NCBI RefSeq assembly: GCF_013432195.1
Contig: NZ_JACCDB010000002.1
Location: 186,001 to 250,000 of the forward strand
Source: Tepidicella baoligensis
GTDB lineage: Bacteria; Pseudomonadota; Gammaproteobacteria; Burkholderiales; Burkholderiaceae_C
Direction of reading: 5' to 3'
Length of the DNA: 64,000 nucleotides
Below are positions 1 to 8,431 of the stretch, piece by piece. The notes beneath the pieces are model-generated. The model ran no database searches. It was not told where the DNA came from and saw only the letters and a program-made list of their open reading frames with translations. A program made the position numbers and the translations under genes. Positions within the stretch are counted from its first letter, which is position 1. The number at the start of each line of letters is the position of its first letter.

Positions 1-40
1 GGACGGCAGCTTCCCCGACAACGCCAGCCACGCCTGGTGA
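1..40 (+). CDS. panB: 3' end of probable panB (ketopantoate hydroxymethyltransferase), partial
   Basis: The window opens inside a reading frame whose last residues are [12 protein letters not shown] followed by TGA at 38-40. This resembles the C-terminal tail of betaproteobacterial PanB as I remember it, and the next gene four bases on is panC, its usual pathway partner. The product would convert 2-ketoisovalerate to ketopantoate. Only about 12 residues are visible, so the call rests mainly on gene order. Confidence 0.5.
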   Translation, partial: DGSFPDNASHAW

Positions 41-44
41 GGCC

Positions 45-896
45 ATGCAAGTCGTCCACACCATTGCCGAACTGCGCCGTCACCTGGCCCGTTTCGACGC
101 TCCGGCCTTCGTGCCCACGATGGGCAATCTGCACGAAGGGCACCTCGCGCTCGTGCGCCAGGCCCAACAGCTGGGAGACGTGACCGTCGCCAGCATCTTC
201 GTCAACCGGCTGCAATTCCTGCCGCACGAAGACTTCGACACTTACCCGCGCACCCTTGATGCCGACTGCGCCCAACTCGAGGCTCTAGGCTGCGACGTGG
301 TGTTCGCCCCTTCGGAGCAAGAGCTCTATCCCGAACCCCAGGGCTTCAAGGTTCACCCGCCGGCCGCGCTCGCCGACATGCTGGAGGGCCATTTCCGCCC
401 GGGCTTTTTCACCGGCGTCAGCACGGTGGTGATGAAGCTGTTCCAGATCGTCTTCGGGCAGTGCAAGGCAGGCGGCCACGCCGTGTTCGGCAAAAAGGAC
501 TACCAGCAGCTCATGGTGATCCGCCAGATGGTCCGGCAGTTCGCGCTGCCCGTGACCATTCATGGCGGCGAGATCGTCCGGACCGACGACGGTCTGGCCC
601 TGAGCTCACGCAACGGCTACCTGACCCCCGAGGAGCGAGCCGAAGCGGTGCAGTTGCCACGCGCCTTGCAAACCCTCGTCGCCGCGGTGCTGGGTGGCGA
701 GCATAACCTGGCCGCACTGGAACAGCAGGCCACGGACACCCTGACCCGGCGCGGCTGGCAGGTGGACTACCTCACCGTGCGCCGGCGTGCCGACCTGCAC
801 CCCCCCGCCCCCAACGGCTTCTTGCCAGGTGAACTGGTGGCGCTGGGTGCGGCCCGCCTGGGCCGCACGCGCCTGATCGACAACTGGGAATTCTGA
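45..896 (+). CDS. panC: Pantoate-beta-alanine ligase
   Basis: PanC condenses pantoate with beta-alanine using ATP, the last step of cytoplasmic pantothenate synthesis. The 283-residue length fits the family. The N-terminal nucleotide-binding motif [11 protein letters not shown] lies at about residues 24-34, the FGKKDYQQL loop near 149-157 and the LALSSRN motif near 185-191. The start ATG follows the panB-like stop by four bases, so the two are probably cotranscribed and translationally coupled. It converges on gpsA with a 13-base gap. A family-typical P in the VNPLQF motif is R here (VNRLQF), a small oddity unlikely to matter by itself. Confidence 0.97.
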   Translation: MQVVHTIAELRRHLARFDAPAFVPTMGNLHEGHLALVRQAQQLGDVTVASIFVNRLQFLPHEDFDTYPRTLDADCAQLEALGCDVVFAPSEQELYPEPQGFKVHPPAALADMLEGHFRPGFFTGVSTVVMKLFQIVFGQCKAGGHAVFGKKDYQQLMVIRQMVRQFALPVTIHGGEIVRTDDGLALSSRNGYLTPEERAEAVQLPRALQTLVAAVLGGEHNLAALEQQATDTLTRRGWQVDYLTVRRRADLHPPAPNGFLPGELVALGAARLGRTRLIDNWEF

Positions 897-909
897 GGGC
901 CCGGCGGTC

Positions 910-1944
910 TCAGCGGATTTCGGCCACGGGTTCACGTCCCATCAACCGGGTCACGGCTTCCTGGGGGCGCAGTCGCCCGTCCAGCAAAGCCACCACCGCC
1001 TCGGTGATCGGCATTTCGACGCCCAGCCATCGGGCCCGCTGTGCCACCGTGCGGGCGCTGTACACGCCCTCGGCCACATGGCCGAGCGAGTCCACCGCCT
1101 GCTGCAAGGTCTGCCCCTGCGCCAGCAGCAACCCCACTTGCCGGTTGCGGCTCAAGTCACCCGTGGCGGTCAGGACCAGATCACCCAGGCCGCTGAGTCC
1201 CATGAAGGTATCGATCTTCGCGCCCAGCGCTTGCCCGAGCCGAACCATCTCGGCCAGACCGCGTGTGATCAGTGCTGCACGGGCATTGAGGCCCAGCTGC
1301 AAGCCATCGCACAGCCCGGTGGCGATGGCCATCACATTTTTCACCGCTCCGCCCACTTCAACCCCCACCACGTCGTCGTTGGCATAGACCCGCAGCGCCT
1401 GGCTGTGGAAGGCCTCCACCAACAGGCGGCAGACCTCGGGATCGCGGCTGGCGGCCACCAGGGCGGTGGGGCAACCAGCCGCGACCTCCTTGGCAAAACT
1501 CGGGCCGCTGAGCACACCGGCGCGCAGGTCCGGTGCCACTTGTGCGCAAACCTCATGCCCCAGCAGCCCCAGCGGGGTCCGACCATCGGAGGCGGCATCC
1601 AGCGGTCGCTCGAAACCCTTGCACAGCCACACCACCGGCATCGACAGACCCCTCAATCGCTGCAGCATGCCGCGCAGCGCCGCCATCGGCGTCCCGATGA
1701 CGATCAGATCCTCCGCCGCGAGCATGGCGGACAGCGCCGCTTCGGGTGCCGAAAAGGGATCGAGTCCAGCGGGAAACCTGGCACCGGGCAGGTAACGTCG
1801 GTTCTCCCGGTCTGCGGCCATCGCATCGGCCTGAGCGGCATCACGCGCCCACAGGCGCACCCGGTGCCTCACGCCCGTTTCGCTCGCGGCAGCGATCGCC
1901 AGAGCCGTCCCCCAGGCCCCGGCGCCCAGCACGGTGATGTTCAT
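910..1944 (-). CDS. gpsA: NAD(P)-dependent glycerol-3-phosphate dehydrogenase
   Basis: GpsA reduces dihydroxyacetone phosphate to sn-glycerol-3-phosphate, the backbone for phospholipid synthesis. The Rossmann motif GAGAWG is at residues 7-12, followed by the RDPAQAD-like region. The catalytic-lysine segment [13 protein letters not shown] is present, as is the C-terminal substrate-binding stretch with [10 protein letters not shown]. At 344 residues it is full length. It is the last gene of a minus-strand run rhodanese-grxC-secB-gpsA, the order also found in E. coli (yibN-grxC-secB-gpsA), with 18 bases separating it from secB. Confidence 0.97.
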   Translation of the reverse strand: MNITVLGAGAWGTALAIAAASETGVRHRVRLWARDAAQADAMAADRENRRYLPGARFPAGLDPFSAPEAALSAMLAAEDLIVIGTPMAALRGMLQRLRGLSMPVVWLCKGFERPLDAASDGRTPLGLLGHEVCAQVAPDLRAGVLSGPSFAKEVAAGCPTALVAASRDPEVCRLLVEAFHSQALRVYANDDVVGVEVGGAVKNVMAIATGLCDGLQLGLNARAALITRGLAEMVRLGQALGAKIDTFMGLSGLGDLVLTATGDLSRNRQVGLLLAQGQTLQQAVDSLGHVAEGVYSARTVAQRARWLGVEMPITEAVVALLDGRLRPQEAVTRLMGREPVAEIR

Positions 1945-1962
1945 GGCTCGGGGGGGCGGGCT

Positions 1963-2415
1963 TTATTGAGTCACGGCCGGCGCAGCCGCTGCATCCTGCA
2001 TCTGCTGCTGTTCATACATGGCCTGGAAATTGATCTCGGCCAGATGCACCGGAGGAAAGCCGCCACGCTGGATCAGGTCGGCCACGTTGCCGCGCAGGTA
2101 GGGATAGACGATTTGCGGGCAGGCAATGCCCAGGATCGGCCCCATCTGTTCCTGCGGCAGGTTGCGCAACTCGAAAATACCAGCCTGTTTGGCCTCGACC
2201 AGAAACACCGTCTTGTCCTTGATCTTGGTCTGCACGGTGCACGTCACGCTCACCTCGAACACACCTTCGGCCACGGGTTCGGCCGCCACGCCCAGCTGGA
2301 TGTCCATGTTGGGCTGCTCCTGCTCCAACAGGATGGCAGGGGAATTGGGCTGCTCCAGCGAAGCCTCCTTGAGGTAGACGCGCTGAATCTGAAACACAGG
2401 GGTAAGGTCGGCCAT
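1963..2415 (-). CDS. secB: Protein-export chaperone SecB
   Basis: SecB is a homotetrameric cytosolic chaperone that keeps preproteins unfolded and passes them to SecA. The 150-residue protein has the typical start [19 protein letters not shown], the acidic SecA-contact region near [13 protein letters not shown], and the conserved [27 protein letters not shown] stretch in two overlapping blocks. The alanine- and glutamine-rich tail is normal for betaproteobacteria. An intrinsic terminator hairpin lies just upstream of its start, so it may be expressed partly by readthrough from grxC or from a promoter close to its own start. Confidence 0.97.
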   Translation of the reverse strand: MADLTPVFQIQRVYLKEASLEQPNSPAILLEQEQPNMDIQLGVAAEPVAEGVFEVSVTCTVQTKIKDKTVFLVEAKQAGIFELRNLPQEQMGPILGIACPQIVYPYLRGNVADLIQRGGFPPVHLAEINFQAMYEQQQMQDAAAAPAVTQ

Positions 2416-2427
2416 GATGGTCTCGCA

Positions 2428-2468
2428 GAAAAAACAAAGCCCGCTGGGAGAGCCTTCTCGCAGCGGGC
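2428..2468 (-). terminator. Rho-independent terminator between grxC and secB
   Basis: GCCCGCTG (2439-2446) and CAGCGGGC (2461-2468) form an 8-bp arm pair, extended inside by GAGA/TCTC. Read on the minus strand, the hairpin is followed by TTTGTTTTTT (2428-2437). It sits after grxC and ends about 12 bases before the secB ATG. It can terminate the rhodanese-grxC transcript or attenuate readthrough into secB. Confidence 0.8.
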
Positions 2469-2489
2469 AAGAAACTCGTGAAGCAATGA

Positions 2490-2744
2490 TTATGTCAGCA
2501 TGGCAACGAGTTCACCGCGCGCATCGAGCGCATGCAAATCGTCACACCCCCCCACGTGCCGGCCGTCGATGAAGATCTGCGGCACGCTGGTACGCCCCAC
2601 CTGTGCGGCCATGGCGGCACGCACATCGGGCCGCCCATCGACCACGATTTCTTCGTAATCCGTCACGCCCCGGGCCTCCAAAAGAGCCTTGGCGCGCTGG
2701 CAATAAGGACAGTAATCGCTGCTGTAAATCTTCACATGAGCCAT
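2490..2744 (-). CDS. grxC: Glutaredoxin 3
   Basis: This is a small glutathione-dependent thiol-disulfide oxidoreductase. The CPYC active site is in [16 protein letters not shown] near the N-terminus. The cis-proline loop [10 protein letters not shown] and the glutathione-binding GGCDDL are both present. I chose the ATG at 2744 (84 residues, MAHVKIY) over the in-frame GTG six bases upstream. GGAAGG lies five bases before the ATG but would abut the GTG. It is a member of the rhodanese-grxC-secB-gpsA block. Confidence 0.95.
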   Translation of the reverse strand: MAHVKIYSSDYCPYCQRAKALLEARGVTDYEEIVVDGRPDVRAAMAAQVGRTSVPQIFIDGRHVGGCDDLHALDARGELVAMLT

Positions 2745-2771
2745 GGTCACCTTCCAATCGGTGGTGAATGA

Positions 2772-3182
2772 TCAGCCCTTTTGGACCGGGAGGTTGGCTG
2801 CGCGCCAAGCTCCCATGCCGCCAGCCAGGGAATAGGCCTTCTCGTAGCCGAGCTTTTTGGCCACGGCCACGGCGCGCTTGGAGCGGATGCCGGAGGCGCA
2901 GACCATCAGCACCGGCAGCGTCTTGTTCTTGACCACTTGCGTCAGGCGGTTCTCCAGCTCGCCGATCGGCACGTTCTTCGCGTTCGTCACATGCCCGGCC
3001 GCGAACTCCTCGGGCGAGCATACGTCGATGACGATCGCCTTTTCACGGTTGATCAACTGCACGGCCTGCGTTGGCGTCAGGCTGTTGGCCCCTCCACCAC
3101 TCGTCACGGAGGGCCACAGCAGCATGGCGCCCGATGCGACAGCGATCAGGATCAGTACCCAGTTCTGAACGATGAAATCCAC
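2772..3182 (-). CDS. Membrane-anchored rhodanese-like sulfurtransferase (YibN type)
   Basis: The protein has one N-terminal transmembrane segment (about residues 5-26) followed by a single rhodanese domain. The active-site loop CASGIRS supplies the catalytic cysteine, and [14 protein letters not shown] is the domain's opening motif. I take the GTG at 3182 as start (136 residues, VDFIVQNW), because AAGGGG lies seven bases upstream. A longer frame to 3380 would run over the gpmA start on the other strand. It is first in the block with grxC and secB, as yibN is in E. coli. The physiological sulfur acceptor is unknown. Confidence 0.85.
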   Translation of the reverse strand: MDFIVQNWVLILIAVASGAMLLWPSVTSGGGANSLTPTQAVQLINREKAIVIDVCSPEEFAAGHVTNAKNVPIGELENRLTQVVKNKTLPVLMVCASGIRSKRAVAVAKKLGYEKAYSLAGGMGAWRAANLPVQKG

Positions 3183-3249
3183 GGTTACCCCTTGTAGAAC
3201 AACCCGGTATTTTAGAATCAAGGGCTTTGTACCTTCTTTGCCCTCTGCC

Positions 3250-3993
3250 ATGTTCAAGCTCGTGCTCATCCGCCACGGCGAATCCATCTGGAACCTCGAA
3301 AACCGCTTCACCGGCTGGACCGATGTGGACCTCACACCGACGGGCATCTCGCAAGCCATTGCCGCCGGCCGCCTGCTCAAGGCCGAGGGGTGGGACTTCG
3401 ACGCCTGCTACACCAGCGTGCTCAAGCGCGCCATCCACACGCTGTGGTACGTGCTCGACGAAATGGACCGCACCTGGCTGCCGGTGACCAAGGACTACCG
3501 CCTCAACGAACGTCACTACGGTGCGCTGCAGGGCCTTAACAAGGCAGACATGGCCAAGCAGTTTGGCGACGAGCAGGTGCTGGTCTGGCGCCGCAGCTAC
3601 GACACCCCGCCGCCCGCCCTCGAACCGGACGATCCCCGCGGCCAGCGCAACGACCGCCGCTATGCCCATCTGCGTGCGGAGCAAATCCCCCTGACCGAGT
3701 GCCTCAAGGACACCGTGGCCCGGGTGGTGCCTTACTGGGAGCAGACCCTGGCACCGGCCATCCGTTCGGGCCAGCGCGTGCTGATTTCGGCCCACGGCAA
3801 CTCCATCCGCGCCCTCATCAAGCACCTGGACGGCATCTCCGATGCCGACATCGTTCACCTCAACATCCCCAACGGCATCCCGCTGGTGTACGAGTTCGAC
3901 GACGCGATGCGCCCCCTGCGCCGCTACTACCTGGGCGATGCGGCCGCCGCCGAAGCCGCTGCAGCTGCGGTGGCCGGCCAGGGCAGAGCCTGA
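3250..3993 (+). CDS. gpmA: 2,3-bisphosphoglycerate-dependent phosphoglycerate mutase
   Basis: GpmA interconverts 3- and 2-phosphoglycerate in glycolysis and gluconeogenesis. [10 protein letters not shown] carries the phosphohistidine (His9) and its partner arginine. [14 protein letters not shown] and the second catalytic histidine in [10 protein letters not shown] are present. The length, 247 residues, is right for the dPGM class, and the alanine-rich tail is variable in the family. The ATG at 3250 gives the standard [10 protein letters not shown] start. The gene is transcribed divergently from the rhodanese gene, with 67 bases between the two starts. Confidence 0.97.
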   Translation: MFKLVLIRHGESIWNLENRFTGWTDVDLTPTGISQAIAAGRLLKAEGWDFDACYTSVLKRAIHTLWYVLDEMDRTWLPVTKDYRLNERHYGALQGLNKADMAKQFGDEQVLVWRRSYDTPPPALEPDDPRGQRNDRRYAHLRAEQIPLTECLKDTVARVVPYWEQTLAPAIRSGQRVLISAHGNSIRALIKHLDGISDADIVHLNIPNGIPLVYEFDDAMRPLRRYYLGDAAAAEAAAAAVAGQGRA

Positions 3994-4090
3994 ACTCCTG
4001 CGCAGGGCATTGCGGAACCGACACCGCCCACACCCCTCCAAGGTGTATATTGCAGCGCAATGACCGGTGCACCCGGTTGAAGGTTGAGAG

Positions 4091-5557
4091 ATGGGCCAGA
4101 AATTGAAAATTGCAGGTTGGGTGGCGATCGGCGCCTTGGCAGGCGCCCTCACCACGGTACAGTTGCAGGCGGTGGCACGGGGTGCCGTGTCGCCGTTGCC
4201 GCTGGAGGAGCTTCAGCAGCTGGCCGCCGTGTTCGGCATGATCAAGACCGATTACGTCGAACCGGTGGACGACCGCAAGCTCATCACCGATGCCATCTCC
4301 GGCATGGTGTCGGCCCTGGATCCGCACTCCCAATACTTCGATGCCAAGAGCTTCCGCGAATTCCGCGAGGGCACCAGCGGGCGCTTCGTGGGCGTCGGCA
4401 TCGAGATCACCATGGAAGACGGGCTGGTGAAGGTCGTCTCCCCGATCGAGGACTCACCGGCCTTCCGCGCCGGGCTCAAGGCGAACGACCTCATCACCAA
4501 GATCGATGAAACCCCGGTCAAGGGCCTGACCATCAACGAGGCGGTTCGCCGCATGCGGGGCGAGCCCAACACCCGGGTGACGCTGACCATCTTCCGCCGC
4601 GACGAAAACCGCACCTTCCCGGTCACGATCACCCGCCAGGAAATCCGCACCCAGAGCGTGCGCGGGCGCGTGGTGGAACCGGGTTACGCCTGGCTGCGCG
4701 TGTCTCAGTTCCAGGAACGCACGGTCGAGGACTTTGCTCGTCGATTGGAAGCCATCTACCAGGAACAGCCGGATCTCAAAGGTCTGGTGCTGGATTTGCG
4801 CAACGACCCCGGCGGCCTGCTGGATGCGGCCGTGGCCCTGTCGGCCGCCTTCTTGCCCGAGAACGTGGTGGTGGTCACCACCAACGGCCAGCTCCCTGAA
4901 AGCAAGGCCACCTACCTCGCCTCCCCGCGCTACTACCTGCGGCGCGGTCAGCCCGACCCGATCCGCCGTCTGACCGAGGCGACCAACGGCATCTTCAAGA
5001 CCATTCCGCTGGTGGTGCTGGTCAATGAAGGATCGGCCTCGGCCAGTGAAATCGTGGCAGGTGCCCTGCAGGATCACAAGCGGGCCACCATCATGGGCAA
5101 CCAGACCTTTGGCAAGGGTTCGGTGCAGACGGTGCGCCCACTGGGCCCCGACACGGGCCTGAAACTCACCACCGCCCGTTACTACACCCCCAGCGGGCAG
5201 ACCATCCAGGCGCGCGGCATCGTGCCCGACATCTGGCTGGACGAAACCGCCGAAGGCAACTTGTTCGCGGCCCTGCGCACCCGCGAAGCCGACCTCGACA
5301 ACCGCCTCGGGAATGGCCAGCAGCGCGAACTGAGCGAAGCCGAGCGCGAGGCCGAACGCCAGCGCGAGCAAGAGCGGAAACAGGCCCGGCAACGCCTGGA
5401 AGAAGAGCAGCGCCGCAACCCCGGCCAGCGCTTGCTGCCTGAATTCGGCTCTGACCAGGACTTCCAGCTCCAGCAGGCACTCAACCAGCTCAAGGGTTTG
5501 CCGGTGATCGCCAGCCGCACGGCCACCGAACGTTCCGAACCCAAGGCCGAAAATTGA
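4091..5557 (+). CDS. ctpA: Carboxyl-terminal processing protease (S41 family)
   Basis: This is a periplasmic serine peptidase that trims or degrades substrates from the C-terminus. A signal-anchor lies at about residues 7-25, a PDZ domain at about 95-175 (GVGIEI to NEAVRRMRG) and the S41 core at about 190-380. The nucleophile motif GSASASE is at residues 314-320 and the general-base lysine is K342 in FGKGSVQT. The tail is a charged Glu/Arg-rich, probably helical stretch (about 400-440). In betaproteobacteria the gene commonly follows gpmA, as here. Its stop overlaps the moeB start. Confidence 0.94.
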   Translation: MGQKLKIAGWVAIGALAGALTTVQLQAVARGAVSPLPLEELQQLAAVFGMIKTDYVEPVDDRKLITDAISGMVSALDPHSQYFDAKSFREFREGTSGRFVGVGIEITMEDGLVKVVSPIEDSPAFRAGLKANDLITKIDETPVKGLTINEAVRRMRGEPNTRVTLTIFRRDENRTFPVTITRQEIRTQSVRGRVVEPGYAWLRVSQFQERTVEDFARRLEAIYQEQPDLKGLVLDLRNDPGGLLDAAVALSAAFLPENVVVVTTNGQLPESKATYLASPRYYLRRGQPDPIRRLTEATNGIFKTIPLVVLVNEGSASASEIVAGALQDHKRATIMGNQTFGKGSVQTVRPLGPDTGLKLTTARYYTPSGQTIQARGIVPDIWLDETAEGNLFAALRTREADLDNRLGNGQQRELSEAEREAERQREQERKQARQRLEEEQRRNPGQRLLPEFGSDQDFQLQQALNQLKGLPVIASRTATERSEPKAEN

Positions 5558-6306
5558 ACGACGAGCAGCTCCTGCGTTACTCCCGACACATCCTGCTTGA
5601 CGAGCTGGGTGTCGAGGGTCAGGAGCGGTTGCTGGCCTCTCATGCCTTGGTCATCGGAGCCGGCGGGCTGGGCTCCCCGGTGGCCCTGTACCTGGCCAGT
5701 GCCGGGGTCGGGCGCATCACCCTGGTCGATCACGATGCGGTGGACGCCACCAACCTGCAACGCCAGATCGCTCACAACCTCGAACGCATCGGACAGCCCA
5801 AGGCCGTGTCGGCCCGCACCGCCATGCTGGCCATCAACCCGGAGGTGTGCATCGACACGGTGCTGCAGCGCGCCGATGACGCCCTGCTCGACACCCATGT
5901 GCCAAGGGCCGACGTGGTGCTGGACTGCACCGACAACTTCGCCACCCGGCATGCCATCAACCGGGCGTGTGTGCGCCACCGGGTACCGTTGGTTTCGGGT
6001 GCCGCCATCCGCTTCGATGGGCAACTGTCGGTGTACGATCCGCGCGATGCCACTTCTCCCTGCTACGCCTGCGTTTTCCCCGACACCGAAGGGCTGGAGG
6101 AGACGCGCTGCGCCACCATGGGCGTGTTCGCCCCGCTGGTGGGGATCATCGGCACCATGCAGGCGGCCGAGGCCTTGAAAGTGCTGTCCGGCATGGGTTC
6201 GCGGCTCGTGGGGCGGCTGCTCATGCTCGACGGCCGCGATCTTGTTTTCCACGACGTCCGCCTGGCGCGCTCGACCACCTGCCCGGTCTGCGGCGTGCAG
6301 GCCTGA
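5554..6306 (+). CDS. moeB: MoeB/ThiF-type adenylyltransferase
   Basis: It adenylates the C-terminal glycine of a ubiquitin-like sulfur carrier (MoaD or ThiS), which is then thiocarboxylated for molybdopterin or thiazole synthesis. The ATP-binding loop GAGGLGSP is near residues 31-38, the catalytic-aspartate region DCTDNFATRHAINRAC follows, and two zinc CxxC pairs (CYAC and CPVC) are near the C-terminus. There is no C-terminal rhodanese domain. The start is a TTG whose TGA overlaps the ctpA stop (TTGA), so translation is coupled. MoeB and ThiF cannot be separated from sequence alone; neither moaD nor thiS is nearby. Confidence 0.85.
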   Translation: MNDEQLLRYSRHILLDELGVEGQERLLASHALVIGAGGLGSPVALYLASAGVGRITLVDHDAVDATNLQRQIAHNLERIGQPKAVSARTAMLAINPEVCIDTVLQRADDALLDTHVPRADVVLDCTDNFATRHAINRACVRHRVPLVSGAAIRFDGQLSVYDPRDATSPCYACVFPDTEGLEETRCATMGVFAPLVGIIGTMQAAEALKVLSGMGSRLVGRLLMLDGRDLVFHDVRLARSTTCPVCGVQA

Positions 6307-6337
6307 TACCGGGCCCGGCGGTCGCTGCCGGCCCGAT

Positions 6338-7201
6338 CTAGACCGCCCCCGCCCCCACGATCCAGCCTTCCAGCGGATCGAAGGGCGGCAAGCCATGGCA
6401 TGGATGACCTGCCTCGTGTTGCCACTGCCCCCACGCCGCCTGCATGAGGCAAAGCACGGCGTCCAGCGCATCGCCCTGCGCGTCGCCGATGAGGGCCTCA
6501 CGCAAGGTCTGGCCCACCCGCAGGCGCGTGCCCATGGCCTGCAGCAGCGGCGCAGAACCCGTTTCCAGCGCGTGCAAGAGGTCTTTGCGGGCCATCAGCC
6601 GCTCTGGCGTCTGGCGCGCCGCCTCATCGCTCTTGTAGCTGCGCGCGCCCAGCACGCTGCGGGCCAGCAAGCCGGGATACGCCTCCAGCGCCACCCGCCG
6701 TCGATCGCCCTGGTGCAAGCCCGGCAGATGCACACCGGCTTGCAACAAACAAGGCACGCCAGCATGCAGCATCAAGGCCACGGGCGGGTTGACCCATTTC
6801 ATACTCGGGCTCGAACCCGCAGGACCGTCGGTGGCGCGGTGGGCGAACTTCTGCCCGGCCGGCCGCTCCCGGCAGAACGCAGCGAAGCGCTCACGGATCT
6901 CAGCCCGGCTCAAGGCGGCGTAGTGCCGCATGCAGGCCAGCCAATCGGTAGGCCAACCCAGGGCTTGCACCAATTCGCGGGGCAGGCCAAACGGCAGGTC
7001 GAAGCCGCCGACCCAATCGCCCGGCTCGGCCAGCCGACGGATGAAAGCGTCGAAGGTATCCAGCCGCTCCAGGCGTTGCAGCGTCACGAGTCGAATGCCT
7101 GATCCGACGTGCACACGGCCCACCGCGAGCACGATGGGCTTGCGCCGACCCGGTGCGCTCGTGAAGTCGCAACCCCAGAGTTCGGGGCGCTGCGCCGCCA
7201 T
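6338..7201 (-). CDS. DUF429 family protein
   Basis: This 287-residue protein begins with CDFTSAPGRRKPIVLAVG, the family's opening strand with an early conserved Asp. It has GGFDLPFGLPRELV and, near the end, GDAQGDALDAVLCLMQAA, where further acidic residues would complete an RNase H-like fold. DUF429 proteins are predicted nucleases or metal-binding proteins of unknown role. It is convergent with moeB and lies nine bases downstream of the BLUF gene, so it may be the last gene of the folE-BLUF transcript. The substrate is unknown. Confidence 0.75.
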   Translation of the reverse strand: MAAQRPELWGCDFTSAPGRRKPIVLAVGRVHVGSGIRLVTLQRLERLDTFDAFIRRLAEPGDWVGGFDLPFGLPRELVQALGWPTDWLACMRHYAALSRAEIRERFAAFCRERPAGQKFAHRATDGPAGSSPSMKWVNPPVALMLHAGVPCLLQAGVHLPGLHQGDRRRVALEAYPGLLARSVLGARSYKSDEAARQTPERLMARKDLLHALETGSAPLLQAMGTRLRVGQTLREALIGDAQGDALDAVLCLMQAAWGQWQHEAGHPCHGLPPFDPLEGWIVGAGAV

Positions 7202-7210
7202 GGCCAGGCC

Positions 7211-7636
7211 TCAGGCCCGCCCGATGATGCTGGCCGTGGCCATCAGTTCTTCCAGCAACGCCAGTGAAACCTTGCCCGACACGCTGTAGGGATCGAACTC
7301 GGGCCGCTCGGAATATTTCAGCACGATGGAGGTGTTGAGCTTGCTCAGATTGACCTGGCCCATGGTCCAGCCCCCAAAGCGGCGTTCGGAAATTTCCTCG
7401 TAATGCAGCAGCTCGATGTCGGTGTGGCGCGGGTCTTCGATGATGTGGTTGTAGAGCTGGTTGACGGCACGGCGCCCGCCCTCGATCGCCTGCACGAAAA
7501 CGCCCCCTCCGTAGCACAGAATTCCGGTGATGCCGTTTTGCAGGTTGTGATGGCGCGCGGCCGCCAGGATCGATTCGATGGCCTCCGTGCTGTCCTTGTC
7601 CACCGCACGGCTGACGTAGAGAAGGCGAACCAACAT
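7211..7636 (-). CDS. BLUF-domain blue-light photoreceptor
   Basis: A stand-alone 141-residue BLUF protein. The flavin-network residues expected from AppA/YcgF-type BLUF domains are present: Tyr7 (LLYVSRA), Asn31 (HHNLQNGITGIL), Gln49 (GVFVQAIEG) and the Trp90/Met92 pair (GGWTMGQ). About 40 C-terminal residues form the usual capping helices, and there is no attached effector domain, so it must signal by protein contact. Its ATG lies three bases after the folE stop, which implies cotranscription and coupled translation with GTP cyclohydrolase I. Confidence 0.93.
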   Translation of the reverse strand: MLVRLLYVSRAVDKDSTEAIESILAAARHHNLQNGITGILCYGGGVFVQAIEGGRRAVNQLYNHIIEDPRHTDIELLHYEEISERRFGGWTMGQVNLSKLNTSIVLKYSERPEFDPYSVSGKVSLALLEELMATASIIGRA

Positions 7637-7639
7637 GGC

Positions 7640-8365
7640 TTACTGGCCTCGTGGGATGAGTGAGAGGAATTCGCGACGCAGGTTGCTGTCCTTGAGAAAC
7701 ACGCCACGCATCACGGAATTGATCATCTTGCTGTCCATGTCCTTGACGCCCCGCCAGGCCATGCAGTAGTGGCTGGCTTCCATCACGATGGCCAGGCCGT
7801 CGGGCTGGGTTTTTTCCTGGATCAGGTCGGCCAATTGCACCACGGCCTCCTCTTGGATCTGTGGTCGTCCCATGACCCATTCGGCCAGGCGCGCGTACTT
7901 GCTCAGGCCGATCACATTGGTGTGCTCGTTGGGCATGACGCCGATCCAGATCTTGCCGATGACGGGGCAGAAATGGTGGCTGCAAGCACTGCGCACCGTG
8001 ATGGGCCCCACGATCATGAGCTCGTTGAGGTGCTCGGCGTTGGGAAACTCCGTGATGGCCGGTGCTTTCACATACCGGCCGGCGAACACTTCCTTGAGGT
8101 ACATCTTGGCCACACGGCGGGCGGTGTCCTCGGTGTTGTGGTCGTTGTCGGTGTCGATCACCAAGCTGTCGAGCACGGCCTGCATTTTCTCGGACACCTC
8201 GTCCAGCAGGGCCTCCATCTCTCCGGGCTGGATGAACTCGGCGATGTTGTCATTGGAATGAAAACGCTTGCGGGCCGCCCGTATGCGTTCACGGATCTTG
8301 ACGGACACGGGTGTGCCCTCGTCGTGTGGGACGTCGGTCATGGTGTCTTCGGTCTTCATCAGCAT
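7640..8365 (-). CDS. folE: GTP cyclohydrolase I (FolE, type IA)
   Basis: FolE opens GTP to 7,8-dihydroneopterin triphosphate, the first step of folate, tetrahydropterin and queuosine synthesis. Zinc-ligand and catalytic residues are in RSACSHHFCPVIG and in ASHYCMAWRGV, and VIGLSKYARL is intact. The N-terminus is uncertain. I use the ATG at 8365 (MLMKTEDTMTDVPHDEG); ATGs at 8359 and 8341 are alternatives, and the frame stays open further upstream to 8410. An N-terminal extension of about 60 residues before the core is normal. It shares a transcript with the BLUF gene. Confidence 0.93.
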   Translation of the reverse strand: MLMKTEDTMTDVPHDEGTPVSVKIRERIRAARKRFHSNDNIAEFIQPGEMEALLDEVSEKMQAVLDSLVIDTDNDHNTEDTARRVAKMYLKEVFAGRYVKAPAITEFPNAEHLNELMIVGPITVRSACSHHFCPVIGKIWIGVMPNEHTNVIGLSKYARLAEWVMGRPQIQEEAVVQLADLIQEKTQPDGLAIVMEASHYCMAWRGVKDMDSKMINSVMRGVFLKDSNLRREFLSLIPRGQ

Positions 8366-8431
8366 GGGTTCATGGTAACACCCTTGTCTGCCATGGCGGC
8401 ATTCCCCCATCCGGCCGCGGGGTACGTTGGC

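Noticed and set aside
1078-2481. 467-codon plus-strand frame opposite gpsA and secB
   Set aside because: It lies antisense to two certain genes, is rich in His, Gln and Arg, and has no domain; high GC keeps such frames open.
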